Shown piece by piece: positions 10,190 through 18,443 of a stretch of 64,000 nucleotides of DNA. The first letter of the stretch is position 1. The number at the start of each line of letters is the position of its first letter. The DNA comes from Cryptosporangium phraense (lineage in GTDB: Bacteria > Actinomycetota > Actinomycetes > Mycobacteriales > Cryptosporangiaceae): assembly GCF_006912135.1 (NCBI RefSeq), contig NZ_VIRS01000009.1:124001-188000 (forward strand), written 5' to 3'. Both the position numbers and the translations under genes were made by a program. Below the pieces are notes generated by a model that was not told the DNA's origin, ran no database searches, and worked only from the letters and a program-made list of their open reading frames with translations.

Positions 10190-11560
10190 GTGGCACAACA
10201 GACTCCGGCCTCGGCACTGATCGACGCGATCGCCGCGCGGAACGCCGACGAGCGGTCGGACCAGCTCATCGAGATCCTCGTCGACACGTTCCACCCGCTG
10301 ATCGAGGCCGCGCCGGCCGCGTTCCGCACGAAGTTCCGGAAGATGGCGGCCGACCCGTTCGCGTTCTACCGGGGCAGCGCCTGCATCTTCTACGCCGACG
10401 TCACCGACCCGCGGATCGACGTCGAGGACCCGTGGACCGACGAGCGCACCCGTCGGGTCTGGATCCAGGGCGACCTGCACTGCCAGAACTTCGGCACGTA
10501 CATGGACAGCTCCGGCGTCCTGGTCTTCGACGTCAACGACTACGACGAGGCCTACGTCGGTCACTACACCTGGGACCTGCAGCGTCTGGCGGCCAGCCTC
10601 GCTCTGCTCGGCTTCGGTAAAGCGTTGTCGGACGCCACGATCGAGCGCATGATCCGCACGGTGTCGGACGCCTACCTGCGCACGGTCCGACGCTTCGCCG
10701 AGCACACCGGGGACGAGGAGTTCCGGCTGACGCTGGACAGCGCGACCGGCGTGCTCCGGGACGTGCTGCTCGACTCGCGCATGCAGACCCGGATCGCGCT
10801 GCTGCAGCGCACGACGACGATCCGCGAAGCCGACCGGGTGTTCCGGGAGGGCCCGGGCGTGCGGCTGCTCGACGACTCCGAGAAAGCGAAGGTGGAGAAG
10901 GCGTTCCGGAAGTACCTGGAGACGATCCCCGAGGGGAAGCGGAAAGACGTCCAGAGCTACGTCGTCAAGGACGTGGTCGGGCGGTCCGGGTTCGGCATCG
11001 GCTCGGCCGGGCTGCCCGCGTACAACCTGCTGGTCGAGGGCGCGACGCAGGCGCTGGAGAACGACGTCGTGCTGTCGATGAAGCAGGGCAACGTGGCCGC
11101 GCCGAGCCGGGTCGTGCCCGACCCCGACATCAAGAGCTACTTCGAGCACCACGGGCACCGCACGGTGGTGTCGCAGCGGGCACTGCAGGCGCACGCCGAC
11201 CCATGGCTCGGGTGGACCGAGATCGACGGCGTCGGCCAGGTCGTGCAGGAGCTCTCGCCGTACGAGAACGACATCGACTGGTCGGACGTCAACGAGCCGG
11301 ACGACATCATGCCGTTGCTCGACCAGCTCGGGCAGGCCGTGGCCAAGGTGCACTGCGTGTCCGACGCCGACAGCGAGCAGAGCCTGGTGAAGTTCCAGAC
11401 CGAGGACGCGATCGTGGCCGCGGTGGGCGACCGGGACGAGGAGTTCGCGGCCGATCTGGTGGCGTTCGGGCTCGGCTACGCCCGCCAGGTCCGCGACGAC
11501 CACCGCCACTTCGTCGACGCGTTCCGCAACGGCCGGATCCCAGGTGTCGACGGGGGCTGA
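10190..11560 (+). CDS. DUF2252 family protein
   Basis: A protein of 456 aa belonging to the uncharacterised DUF2252 family (COG4320), common in actinobacteria. Visible marks are FYRGSACIFYAD (60-69), GDLHCQNFG (94-102) and FDVNDYDEA (113-121). The GD.H..N and later D pattern resembles the catalytic and metal sites of aminoglycoside-phosphotransferase-like kinases, so a small-molecule kinase is possible but unproven. GTG start at 10190, 20 bases after the GGT-like gene. The 3' end overlaps the regulator gene by 17 bases, which implies co-transcription. Confidence 0.85.
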   Translation: MAQQTPASALIDAIAARNADERSDQLIEILVDTFHPLIEAAPAAFRTKFRKMAADPFAFYRGSACIFYADVTDPRIDVEDPWTDERTRRVWIQGDLHCQNFGTYMDSSGVLVFDVNDYDEAYVGHYTWDLQRLAASLALLGFGKALSDATIERMIRTVSDAYLRTVRRFAEHTGDEEFRLTLDSATGVLRDVLLDSRMQTRIALLQRTTTIREADRVFREGPGVRLLDDSEKAKVEKAFRKYLETIPEGKRKDVQSYVVKDVVGRSGFGIGSAGLPAYNLLVEGATQALENDVVLSMKQGNVAAPSRVVPDPDIKSYFEHHGHRTVVSQRALQAHADPWLGWTEIDGVGQVVQELSPYENDIDWSDVNEPDDIMPLLDQLGQAVAKVHCVSDADSEQSLVKFQTEDAIVAAVGDRDEEFAADLVAFGLGYARQVRDDHRHFVDAFRNGRIPGVDGG

Positions 11561-12260
11561 GCCGGCGGAGGAACTCGCCCGGGTGCTGTTCCGGCCGGTC
11601 CGGGACGGGAACCCGTTCGAGGTGACCGTCGAGCGGCTGGCCACCGCCATCCGGCTGGGTGCGGTCACCGACCGGCTTCCTCCGGAGCGGGAGCTCGCCG
11701 CGATGCTCGGGGTCAGCCGGATGACGCTGCGCGACGCGCTGGGAGCGCTGGCCGACGCGGGCTTCGTGACGTCCCGGCGGGGGCGGGGCGGCGGCACGTT
11801 CGTGCGTCACCGGCCGCCGCCGGAGGACGATGCCGAGACCGTCGCCCGGTCGATGGGGGAGTCGCTCACCCATGCACTGGACTACCGCCGGATCATCGAG
11901 CCGGGAGCGGCGGCGCTGGCGGCTTCGTGCGCCGACGTTCAGGGGCTGCGCGGTTACCTGGCCGACATCTCGGCCGCTCCCGACGACGCGGCCCGGCGGC
12001 GGGCCGACTCGCGCTTCCACCTCGCGATCGCCAGCGTCACCGGCAACGCCCCGCTGATCGCCGCGGTCGCCGACGTCCAGGCCCGGCTCTCCGGGTTGCT
12101 GGAGCTGATCCCGGTGTTGCGCTCGAACATCGCCCACTCCGACGCCCAGCACGCCGAGATCGTCGCCGCGATCGGGCGCGGCGACGGGGCGGCCGCGGAG
12201 AGGCACATGCGCGAGCACTGCGACGCCACGGCGGCCCTGCTGCGCGGCTTCCTGCGTTGA
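11544..12260 (+). CDS. FadR-type GntR transcriptional regulator
   Basis: A protein of 238 aa. The N-terminal winged helix-turn-helix is clear (LPPERELAAMLGVSRMTLRDALGALADAGFV, near residues 48-78, then the wing RRGRGGGTFV). The C-terminal FCD ligand domain is helical, with RRIIEPGAAALAA, DSRFHLAIASVTGN and HAEIVAAIGRGD carrying the usual metal-binding Asp/His positions. Its start overlaps the end of the DUF2252 gene by 17 bases. The next gene, 115 bases downstream, is the glutamine-synthetase-like ligase, whose promoter region holds two palindromes; this protein is the natural candidate to bind one of them. Confidence 0.9.
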   Translation: MSTGAEPAEELARVLFRPVRDGNPFEVTVERLATAIRLGAVTDRLPPERELAAMLGVSRMTLRDALGALADAGFVTSRRGRGGGTFVRHRPPPEDDAETVARSMGESLTHALDYRRIIEPGAAALAASCADVQGLRGYLADISAAPDDAARRRADSRFHLAIASVTGNAPLIAAVADVQARLSGLLELIPVLRSNIAHSDAQHAEIVAAIGRGDGAAAERHMREHCDATAALLRGFLR

Positions 12261-12298
12261 CCCCGCCTGCGGTGGTTCGCCGCATAGCGTAAATAAAA

Positions 12299-12357
12299 GG
12301 TCTGAGCGGAGACCATTGCGCGGCGGCGCCACACGATCTACGTTGCGCAGCAACGTA
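12299..12357. promoter_or_regulatory. Two palindromes upstream of the GS-like gene (candidate operators)
   Basis: GGTCT-GAGCGG-AGACC lies at 12299-12314. TACGTTGC-GCA-GCAACGTA lies at 12339-12357, with perfect 8-base arms. Both are in the 115-base gap between the GntR gene and the GS-like gene, and the second ends 7 bases before the ribosome site GGAGG. Size and placement fit operators for the adjacent FadR/GntR regulator; which one is used cannot be told from sequence. Confidence 0.5.
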
Positions 12358-12375
12358 CGAAAACCGGAGGTGGGC

Positions 12376-13716
12376 ATGGCGGGCCGGTTGGACCTGGAGC
12401 AGCTCCGAATTGAGATCGCCGACGGAACCATCGACACGGTGGTCCTCGGGTTCACCGACATGCAGGGCCGACTGCAGGGGAAGCGGCTCTCCGCCGAGTA
12501 CTTCCTGTCCGACGTCGTCGGGCACGCGGCCGAGGGCTGCAACTACCTCCTCGCGGTCGACGTCGAGATGAACACCGTCGACGGCTACGCGATGAGCTCG
12601 TGGTCCACCGGCTACGGCGACTTCGTGCTCCAGCCCGACTTCTCGACGCTGCACCGCATCCCGTGGCACCCCGGCAGCGTCGGCGTGCTCGCCGACCTGG
12701 AGTGGCTCGACGGGACGCCGGTCGTCGCGTCGCCCCGGCAGATCCTGCGGAAGCAGGCCGACCGGCTGGCCGAGCGCGGCTGGAAGGCGTACGCGGGCAC
12801 CGAGCTCGAGTTCGTCGTCTACAAGGACTCGTACGAGGAGGCCTGGAACGCCGGCTACCGGAACCTGACCCCGGCGAACCAGTACAACGTCGACTACTCG
12901 CTGCTCGGCACGGCCCGGATCGAGCCGTTACTGCGCCGGATCCGGCTCGCGATGACCGGCGCCGGCCTCACCGTCGAGTCGGCCAAGGGCGAGTGCAACC
13001 CCGGGCAGCACGAGATCGCGTTCCTGTACGACGAGGTCACCGCGGCCTGCGACCACCACGTCATCTACAAGAACGGCGCCAAGGAGATCGCGGCCCAGGA
13101 CGGCGTGAGCCTTACGTTCATGGCCAAGGTGAACGAGCGCGAGGGCAACTCGTGCCACATCCACATGTCGGTGCGGGGCACCGACGGTTCTCCGGTCTTC
13201 GCGGACTCCCCGGCGGTGTTCGACCAGTTCCTGGCCGGGCAGCTGAAGTACCTGCGCGAGCTGACGCTGCTGTTCGCGCCGAACATCAACTCGTACAAGC
13301 GCTACGCGGACGGGTCGTTCGCGCCGACCGCGATCGCCTGGGGGCACGACAACCGGACGTGCGCGCTGCGGGTGGTCGGGCACGGGTCCGGGCTGCGGTT
13401 CGAGAACCGGGTGCCGGGCGCGGACGTCAACCCGTACCTGGCGTCGGCGGCGATGATCGTGGCCGGGCTGGCCGGCGTCGAGGAGGAGCTGGAACTCGAG
13501 CCGGAGCTGGTCGGCAACGCCTACACCTCGGACGCCCCGCGGGTGCCCACCACGCTGCGGGCCGCCCGGGAGGCGTTCGCGTCGTCGTCCCTGGCCCGCA
13601 CCGCGTTCGGCAACGACGTCGTCGACCACTACCTGAACGCGGCCGACGTCGAGCTGAAGGCCTTCGACGCGGCCGTCACCGACTGGGAGCTGCGCCGCGG
13701 CTTCGAGCGCCTCTGA
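12376..13716 (+). CDS. Glutamine synthetase-like gamma-glutamyl amine ligase (PuuA/GlnA3-4 type)
   Basis: A protein of 446 aa, of the GS family. The catalytic beta-grasp/guanido domain holds TELEFVVY, AKGECNPGQHEIAF, GNSCHIHMSV, NSYKRYADGSFAPTAIAWG and the RFENRVPGADVNPYLA glutamate-flap region. Divergence from GlnA1 in length and sequence (no KPFEGDMHQSI region, an inserted AYRNLTPANQYNVDYS-like segment) places it with ligases for polyamines or monoamines. ATG at 12376 with CCGGAGG at 12364-12370. It heads a run with an aldehyde dehydrogenase and an SDR, as in gamma-glutamylated amine catabolism (Puu-like). The actual amine (putrescine, ethanolamine or other) is not known. Confidence 0.85.
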   Translation: MAGRLDLEQLRIEIADGTIDTVVLGFTDMQGRLQGKRLSAEYFLSDVVGHAAEGCNYLLAVDVEMNTVDGYAMSSWSTGYGDFVLQPDFSTLHRIPWHPGSVGVLADLEWLDGTPVVASPRQILRKQADRLAERGWKAYAGTELEFVVYKDSYEEAWNAGYRNLTPANQYNVDYSLLGTARIEPLLRRIRLAMTGAGLTVESAKGECNPGQHEIAFLYDEVTAACDHHVIYKNGAKEIAAQDGVSLTFMAKVNEREGNSCHIHMSVRGTDGSPVFADSPAVFDQFLAGQLKYLRELTLLFAPNINSYKRYADGSFAPTAIAWGHDNRTCALRVVGHGSGLRFENRVPGADVNPYLASAAMIVAGLAGVEEELELEPELVGNAYTSDAPRVPTTLRAAREAFASSSLARTAFGNDVVDHYLNAADVELKAFDAAVTDWELRRGFERL

Positions 13717-13732
13717 TCGCTGGAGAACACCT

Positions 13733-15118
13733 TTGAGCACCAACACGTTGGACGCCGTCGGCGCCCACGACGTGATCAACCCGGCGACCGCGGAGGTCGT
13801 CGCCACGGTCTCGCTGGCGTCGGTCGCCGAGACCGACGACGCGGTCGCGAAGGCGCGGGCCGCCTACCCGGCCTGGCGGGACGTCTCCCCGGCCGACCGG
13901 GCGCGGCTGCTGCGCCGGTTCGCGTCCGTCGTCGACTCGCATCTGGAGGAGCTGGCTTCGCTGGAGGTGCGCAACGCGGGGCACCCGATCGGCTCGGCGC
14001 GCTGGGAGGCCGGGAACGTCCGGGACGTCCTCGAGTATTACGCGGCCGCGCCGGAGCGGAACTTCGGGAAGCAGATCCCGGTGGCCGGTGGCGTCGACAT
14101 CACGTTCCACGAGCCGCTCGGTGTGGTCGGCATCATCGTGCCGTGGAACTTCCCGATGCCGATCGCGGGCTGGGGGTTCGCGCCGGCGCTGGCGGCCGGG
14201 AACACGGTCGTTCTGAAGCCGGCCGAGCTGACGCCGCTGACCGCGGTTCGTCTCGCGGCGCTGGCGCTCGAGGCCGGGATCCCGGAGGGCGTCTTCACGG
14301 TGCTGCCCGGGGCCGGGCGGGTCGTGGGTGAGCGGCTCCTGTCGCATCCCGACGTGGCGAAGATCGTGTTCACCGGGTCGACTGCCGTCGGGCAGCACGT
14401 CATGGAGAAGTGCGCGGCCACGGTCAAGCGGGTGACGCTGGAGCTCGGTGGGAAGTCGGCGAACATCGTGTTCGCGGATTCGGACCTGGAACGCGCGGCC
14501 GCGGCCGCCCCGGGCGGGGTGTTCGACAACGCGGGTCAGGACTGCTGCGCGCGGTCGCGGATCCTGGTCGAGCGGTCGGTGTTCGACCGGTTCCTCTCGT
14601 TGCTGGAGCCGGCCGTGAAAGCCGTGCGGGTGGGCGACCCGACGGCCGCCGACACCGAGATGGGGCCGCTGATCAGTGCCGGCCAGCGCGACCGGGTCGC
14701 CGGGTTCGTGTCGTCGGCCTCGGTGGCGTTCGCCGGCGAGGCGCCGTCCGGCCCGGGGTTCTGGTTCCCGCCGACCGTCGTGCTGCCCTCCGGTCCTTCC
14801 GACCGGATCGTGACCGAGGAGGTCTTCGGCCCGGTCGTCGCGGTGCTCCCGTTCGACGACGAGGCGGACGCGGTGCGGATGGCGAACGACACGCTCTACG
14901 GGCTGTCCGGGTCGATCTGGACGCGGGACGTCGGGCGGGCGCTGCGGGTCGCGCGCGGTGTCGAGGCGGGCAACCTGAGCGTCAACTCTCACTCCTCGGT
15001 GCGGTACTCCACGCCGTTCGGGGGGTTCAAGCGCTCCGGTCTGGGGCGCGAGCTCGGCCCGGACGCGCTGTCGGCGTTCACCGAGGTCAAGAACGTGTTC
15101 ATCGCAACGGAGGACTAG
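13733..15118 (+). CDS. Aldehyde dehydrogenase (NAD(P)+)
   Basis: A protein of 461 aa, of the ALDH superfamily. Seen: PWNFPMPIAGWGFAPALAAGN, VVLKPAELTPLT (cofactor Lys), FTGSTAVG, the general-base Glu237 in ELGGKSAN and the catalytic Cys271 in AGQDCC, and EEVFGPVVAVLPF and PFGGFKRSGLGRELG near the C-terminus. TTG start at 13733 with GGAGAA at 13722-13727. By position after the GS-like ligase it would oxidise a gamma-glutamylaminoaldehyde to the acid, as PuuC does; this is inference. It is one base from the next start, so the operon is tight. Confidence 0.93.
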   Translation: MSTNTLDAVGAHDVINPATAEVVATVSLASVAETDDAVAKARAAYPAWRDVSPADRARLLRRFASVVDSHLEELASLEVRNAGHPIGSARWEAGNVRDVLEYYAAAPERNFGKQIPVAGGVDITFHEPLGVVGIIVPWNFPMPIAGWGFAPALAAGNTVVLKPAELTPLTAVRLAALALEAGIPEGVFTVLPGAGRVVGERLLSHPDVAKIVFTGSTAVGQHVMEKCAATVKRVTLELGGKSANIVFADSDLERAAAAAPGGVFDNAGQDCCARSRILVERSVFDRFLSLLEPAVKAVRVGDPTAADTEMGPLISAGQRDRVAGFVSSASVAFAGEAPSGPGFWFPPTVVLPSGPSDRIVTEEVFGPVVAVLPFDDEADAVRMANDTLYGLSGSIWTRDVGRALRVARGVEAGNLSVNSHSSVRYSTPFGGFKRSGLGRELGPDALSAFTEVKNVFIATED

Positions 15119-15883
15119 ATGGATCGGCTGGCTGACCGGGTGGCGATCGTCACCGGCGGGGGGAGCGGTATCGGGCTGGCGACCGTGCGCCGGTTCGCGT
15201 CCGAGGGGGCGCGGGTCGTCGTCGCGGACGTGGACGACGTGGCCGGAAAGGCGGCGGCGTCCGAGGCCGGCGGGATCTTCGTGCGCACCGATGTGACGTC
15301 GTCGGACGACGTGGACGCGATGGTGGCGGCGGCCGTCGACACGTACGGGCGGTTGGACATCGCGTTCAACAACGCGGGGATCTCGCCGCCGGACGACGAC
15401 TCGATCCTGAGCACCGGCCTGGAGGCCTGGCGTCGGGTGCAGGAGGTCAACCTGACCTCGGTGTACCTGTGCTGCAAGGCGCAGATTCCGGTGATGCAGC
15501 GCCAGGGCAAGGGGTCGATCATCAACACCGCGTCGTTCGTGGCGCGGATGGGGGCGGCGACGTCGCAGATCTCGTACACCGCGTCGAAGGGCGGGGTGCT
15601 GGCGATGTCGCGGGAGCTCGGCGTGCAGTTCGCGCGCGAGGGGATCCGGGTGAACGCGCTGTCTCCCGGGCCGGTCGATACGCCGTTGCTGCGTGAGCTG
15701 TTCGCGTCGGACCCGGAACGGGCGGCGCGGCGGATGGTGCACATCCCGATGGGTCGCTTCGCCGACGCGACCGAGATCGCCGCCGCGGTGGCGTTCCTGG
15801 CCAGCGACGATTCGAGCTTCATCACCGCCAGTGAGTTCCTGGTAGACGGCGGAATCAGCGGAGCCTACGTCACGCCCCTCTAG
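15119..15883 (+). CDS. Short-chain dehydrogenase/reductase
   Basis: A classical SDR of 254 aa. The cofactor motif GGGSGIG is at residues 13-19, NNAG follows (AFNNAGISPP), and the active site is Tyr153/Lys157 in SYTASKGG. The C-terminal FLASDDSSFITASEFLVDGG is typical of the FabG-like group. ATG at 15119, immediately after the ALDH stop, with CGGAGGA upstream. Its role in the cluster is probably oxidation of the alcohol to the aldehyde used by the ALDH, or a linked step; the substrate is not known. Its last 4 bases overlap the convergent Uma2 gene. Confidence 0.92.
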   Translation: MDRLADRVAIVTGGGSGIGLATVRRFASEGARVVVADVDDVAGKAAASEAGGIFVRTDVTSSDDVDAMVAAAVDTYGRLDIAFNNAGISPPDDDSILSTGLEAWRRVQEVNLTSVYLCCKAQIPVMQRQGKGSIINTASFVARMGAATSQISYTASKGGVLAMSRELGVQFAREGIRVNALSPGPVDTPLLRELFASDPERAARRMVHIPMGRFADATEIAAAVAFLASDDSSFITASEFLVDGGISGAYVTPL

Positions 15884-16455
15884 GGATACAGCCGGTCGAC
15901 GTCAATAGTCATCGGAAACGGCCGCTCGAGCACCAACTTACGACGCTCGACGGCCGTTTCCACGTAGTAGCCGGCCGCGGCGTCGAGCTCGAAGGCATGC
16001 ACTACGGCCTCGCCCCGGTCTTCCTCGATGCGCCAGTAGTGGGGAATGCCGGCCCGGGCATATTTGAGGTGTTTGGCCACCCGGTCGCGGTGCTCGGAGT
16101 CCGGCGATACGATCTCGACGACCAGAGGTACTTCTGTGGGCAGATACCACGTCCGCTGGGGCCCGAGCACGGCCGAAGGTGCGACAGCGACCAGATCGGG
16201 CTCGGGCCGGCTCTTTCCGCCCAATCGAACCGTCATCTCGGTGCGAATCCGCCACCCCTCCGGTGCGGACCCGTCGAGGGCAGCGGCCAGTCGCCACATC
16301 ACCGCCGAATGAAAGTCCCGCTGGGGGGCCATCACGATAAGTACTCCGTCGAGTACTTCACAGCGGCCGACCTCCTCGGGCACGCGGTCCAGGTCGTCCG
16401 CGGTCCATGCGCCCTGAGGAATGTGCATCAGACTCGAAATCGCCTCGGCGCTCAT
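15880..16455 (-). CDS. Uma2 family (DUF820) endonuclease-like protein
   Basis: A protein of 191 aa. The start MSAEAISS at 16455 is chosen because GGAGG precedes it closely; an upstream in-frame ATG exists at 16503. The family has a PD-(D/E)XK nuclease fold; seen are RPEPDLVAV, LVVEIVSPDSEHRDRV and the Lys-bearing KHLKYARAGIPHYW. Uma2 genes are very numerous in cyanobacteria and some actinobacteria, usually as isolated copies; their role is unclear. It runs tail-to-tail with the SDR gene and the two stops overlap by 4 bases. Confidence 0.85.
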   Translation of the reverse strand: MSAEAISSLMHIPQGAWTADDLDRVPEEVGRCEVLDGVLIVMAPQRDFHSAVMWRLAAALDGSAPEGWRIRTEMTVRLGGKSRPEPDLVAVAPSAVLGPQRTWYLPTEVPLVVEIVSPDSEHRDRVAKHLKYARAGIPHYWRIEEDRGEAVVHAFELDAAAGYYVETAVERRKLVLERPFPMTIDVDRLYP

Positions 16456-16582
16456 TGCGCCTCCCTCCGGCGGCGTTTCGTCCCCATCAGTCATGCACGC
16501 CACTGTGCCTGATCTCGGGGACCCGACGCCATGACCGTAGCACTCGTGTGTACGTTGGTGTCAGTGGCGTCGGGTCCCGCTT

Positions 16583-17353
16583 TCACGTCGAGCGCTGGTA
16601 GGCGCGGAAGGCGGCGGAGGCGGCTACCGCCATGGCCAGAGCCAGCCCCGCCAACTGCAGGGCGTCACGCCCCACCAACCCCCAATCCGGCGCCACCGAC
16701 AACGCCGACCGACTCCCTTCGGCAGCCCAGTTCAACGGATTCCACGCCGCCGCCCGAGCCACCCACCCCGGCAACAACGACGGCGCCAGCATCACCGACG
16801 ACAGGAACGACAACGGCAGCGTCAGGAACTGCGACAGCCCGATCAGCGCGTCCTGCGACCGCAACAGCAGCGCCAACGCGTCCGACAACCCGGTGAACGC
16901 GGCGGTCAGCAACACCGCCAGCCCGATCGTCACCGGCACCCCCACGAACCCGGAGTACCGCACCCCGGCGAGCCAGGCCGCCCCGAACACGATCGCCCCG
17001 AGGATCACCATCGAGATCCCCTGATACGCGATCGACGCCCCCACGATCGCCCCCCGCCGGGTCGGCGACGCGAGCGTCCGATCCATCACCCCCCGATCGA
17101 TGTCCTGGATGAACGACGTCCCGGCCCAGGTCGCGGTCAGCATCGCGGTCATCGCCACGACCCCGGGCGTCAGGAACTCCAGGTACGAGCCCTCGAACCC
17201 GGGCAGCTTCCCGATCGCGGTGAACACCGAACCGAACAACAGCAGCCAGATCAACGGCTGCACCAGCGAGAACGCCAGATAGACCGGCTGGCGGCCGAGC
17301 GTCCGCACAGCCCGGACGGTGAGCAACCCGGTCTGGGTCAGCGCGAGGGTCAT
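16583..17353 (-). CDS. ABC-2 type exporter permease (DrrB-like)
   Basis: A protein of 256 aa with six predicted hydrophobic segments, including YLAFSLVQPLIWLLLFGSVF, GVVAMTAMLTATWAGTSF, ISMVILGAIVFGAAWLAG, TIGLAVLLTAAFTGLSDALA and LAGLALAMAVAASAAF. The DRTLASPTRRGAIV loop and RSQDALIGLSQFLTLPLSFLSS stretch are typical of DrrB/ABC-2 permeases. Its ATG overlaps the stop of the ATPase gene by 4 bases, so the two form one transporter. The substrate is unknown; members export antibiotics, lipids or polymers. Confidence 0.9.
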   Translation of the reverse strand: MTLALTQTGLLTVRAVRTLGRQPVYLAFSLVQPLIWLLLFGSVFTAIGKLPGFEGSYLEFLTPGVVAMTAMLTATWAGTSFIQDIDRGVMDRTLASPTRRGAIVGASIAYQGISMVILGAIVFGAAWLAGVRYSGFVGVPVTIGLAVLLTAAFTGLSDALALLLRSQDALIGLSQFLTLPLSFLSSVMLAPSLLPGWVARAAAWNPLNWAAEGSRSALSVAPDWGLVGRDALQLAGLALAMAVAASAAFRAYQRST

Positions 17354-18288
17354 GCCGCCGCCTCCTGGTACGCGCGGCCGGCGTACCGCAGGTACACGTC
17401 GTCGAGCGACGCGTGCGCGACGCTCGCGGCGACCGTCGGGACGCCCGCGTTCCGGAGCTCGAGGAGGACACGCGCGCCGTCGCGGGCCTGAGCCCGCAGC
17501 CGGAGCCCGTCGCGCCGGACGTGCACCACGTCCGGCAGGGCCTCCAGCACGCGGGCGGCCCGGCCACCGTCCTCGGCCGACCGCAGGTCGATCTGCACGG
17601 TGTCCCCACCCAGGTCGGCCTTGAGCGCCTCCGGCGCTCCCTCGGCCACGGCCTGACCGCGGTCGACGATCAGGAGGTGATCGGCCATCTGGTCGGCCTC
17701 GTCGAGATAATGCGTGGTGAGGACGACGGTGAGCCCGGTGGTGCGGGTCAGCGTCGACACCGTGGCCCAGAGCTGGGTCCGCGCCTCGGGGTCCAGCCCG
17801 GTGGTCGGCTCGTCGAGGAACAGCACCTCCGGTGCGTGCACCAGGCCCATGGCGACGTCGAGCTTGCGCTGCATTCCGCCCGACCACCGCCCGGCCTGCC
17901 GGTCGGCGGGCTCCTCGAGGTCGAACGTGGCCAGCAGCTCGCGGGCCCGGGCCGCCGCGGCCCGCCGGGGGATGCCCCGGAGCCGCGCGGTGAGCACCAG
18001 GTTCTCCCGCCCGGTCGCGATCGGGTCGAAGCCCGGCCGCTGGGAGACGTAGCCGATCGCGGCCCGGACCGCGGCCGGTCGGCGCAGCACGTCGAAGCCG
18101 GCCACCTCGGCGGTGCCGCCGTCGGGACGGCTGAGCGTGCTGAGAATCTTGACGGTGGTGGACTTGCCTGCGCCGTTCGGGCCCAGCAGCGCGAAGACGG
18201 TGCCGGCCGGCACCTCCAGGCTGAGGCCCTTCAGCGCCTGGACGCGTCCGTAGGACTTGGTCAGGTCGGTGGCACGGATGACGGTCAT
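17350..18288 (-). CDS. ABC exporter ATP-binding protein (DrrA-like)
   Basis: A protein of 312 aa. Walker A GPNGAGKST at 36-44, the Q-loop YVSQRPGFDPIATGREN, signature WSGGMQRKLDVAMGL and Walker B VLFLDEPTTGLDPEA are all intact. The C-terminal extension after LLIVDRGQAVAEG resembles the DrrA C-terminal domain. It partners with the permease downstream (4-base overlap). The PadR regulator 155 bases upstream on the same strand suggests the classic PadR-controlled efflux pair. Confidence 0.94.
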   Translation of the reverse strand: MTVIRATDLTKSYGRVQALKGLSLEVPAGTVFALLGPNGAGKSTTVKILSTLSRPDGGTAEVAGFDVLRRPAAVRAAIGYVSQRPGFDPIATGRENLVLTARLRGIPRRAAAARARELLATFDLEEPADRQAGRWSGGMQRKLDVAMGLVHAPEVLFLDEPTTGLDPEARTQLWATVSTLTRTTGLTVVLTTHYLDEADQMADHLLIVDRGQAVAEGAPEALKADLGGDTVQIDLRSAEDGGRAARVLEALPDVVHVRRDGLRLRAQARDGARVLLELRNAGVPTVAASVAHASLDDVYLRYAGRAYQEAAA

Positions 18289-18443
18289 GTCGATCCTCCA
18301 GGGACGCCGAGCCGGCGACGGATACCCTGAAGTTGCGACCCTCGGGATCGTCGCCCGCTCAGCGAGAGCGAAACGGGTTCGGTTCGGGGATTCGGGACGG
18401 CCCTCGGCCCGGCGTTGGCGCGCCGAGTTCGGGGGCCGTCCGC

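Noticed and set aside
15880-16455. Uma2 protein as part of a restriction or defence system
   Set aside because: The gene is isolated between an SDR gene and an exporter, with no methyltransferase or other defence gene; Uma2 copies are usually solitary and of unknown role.
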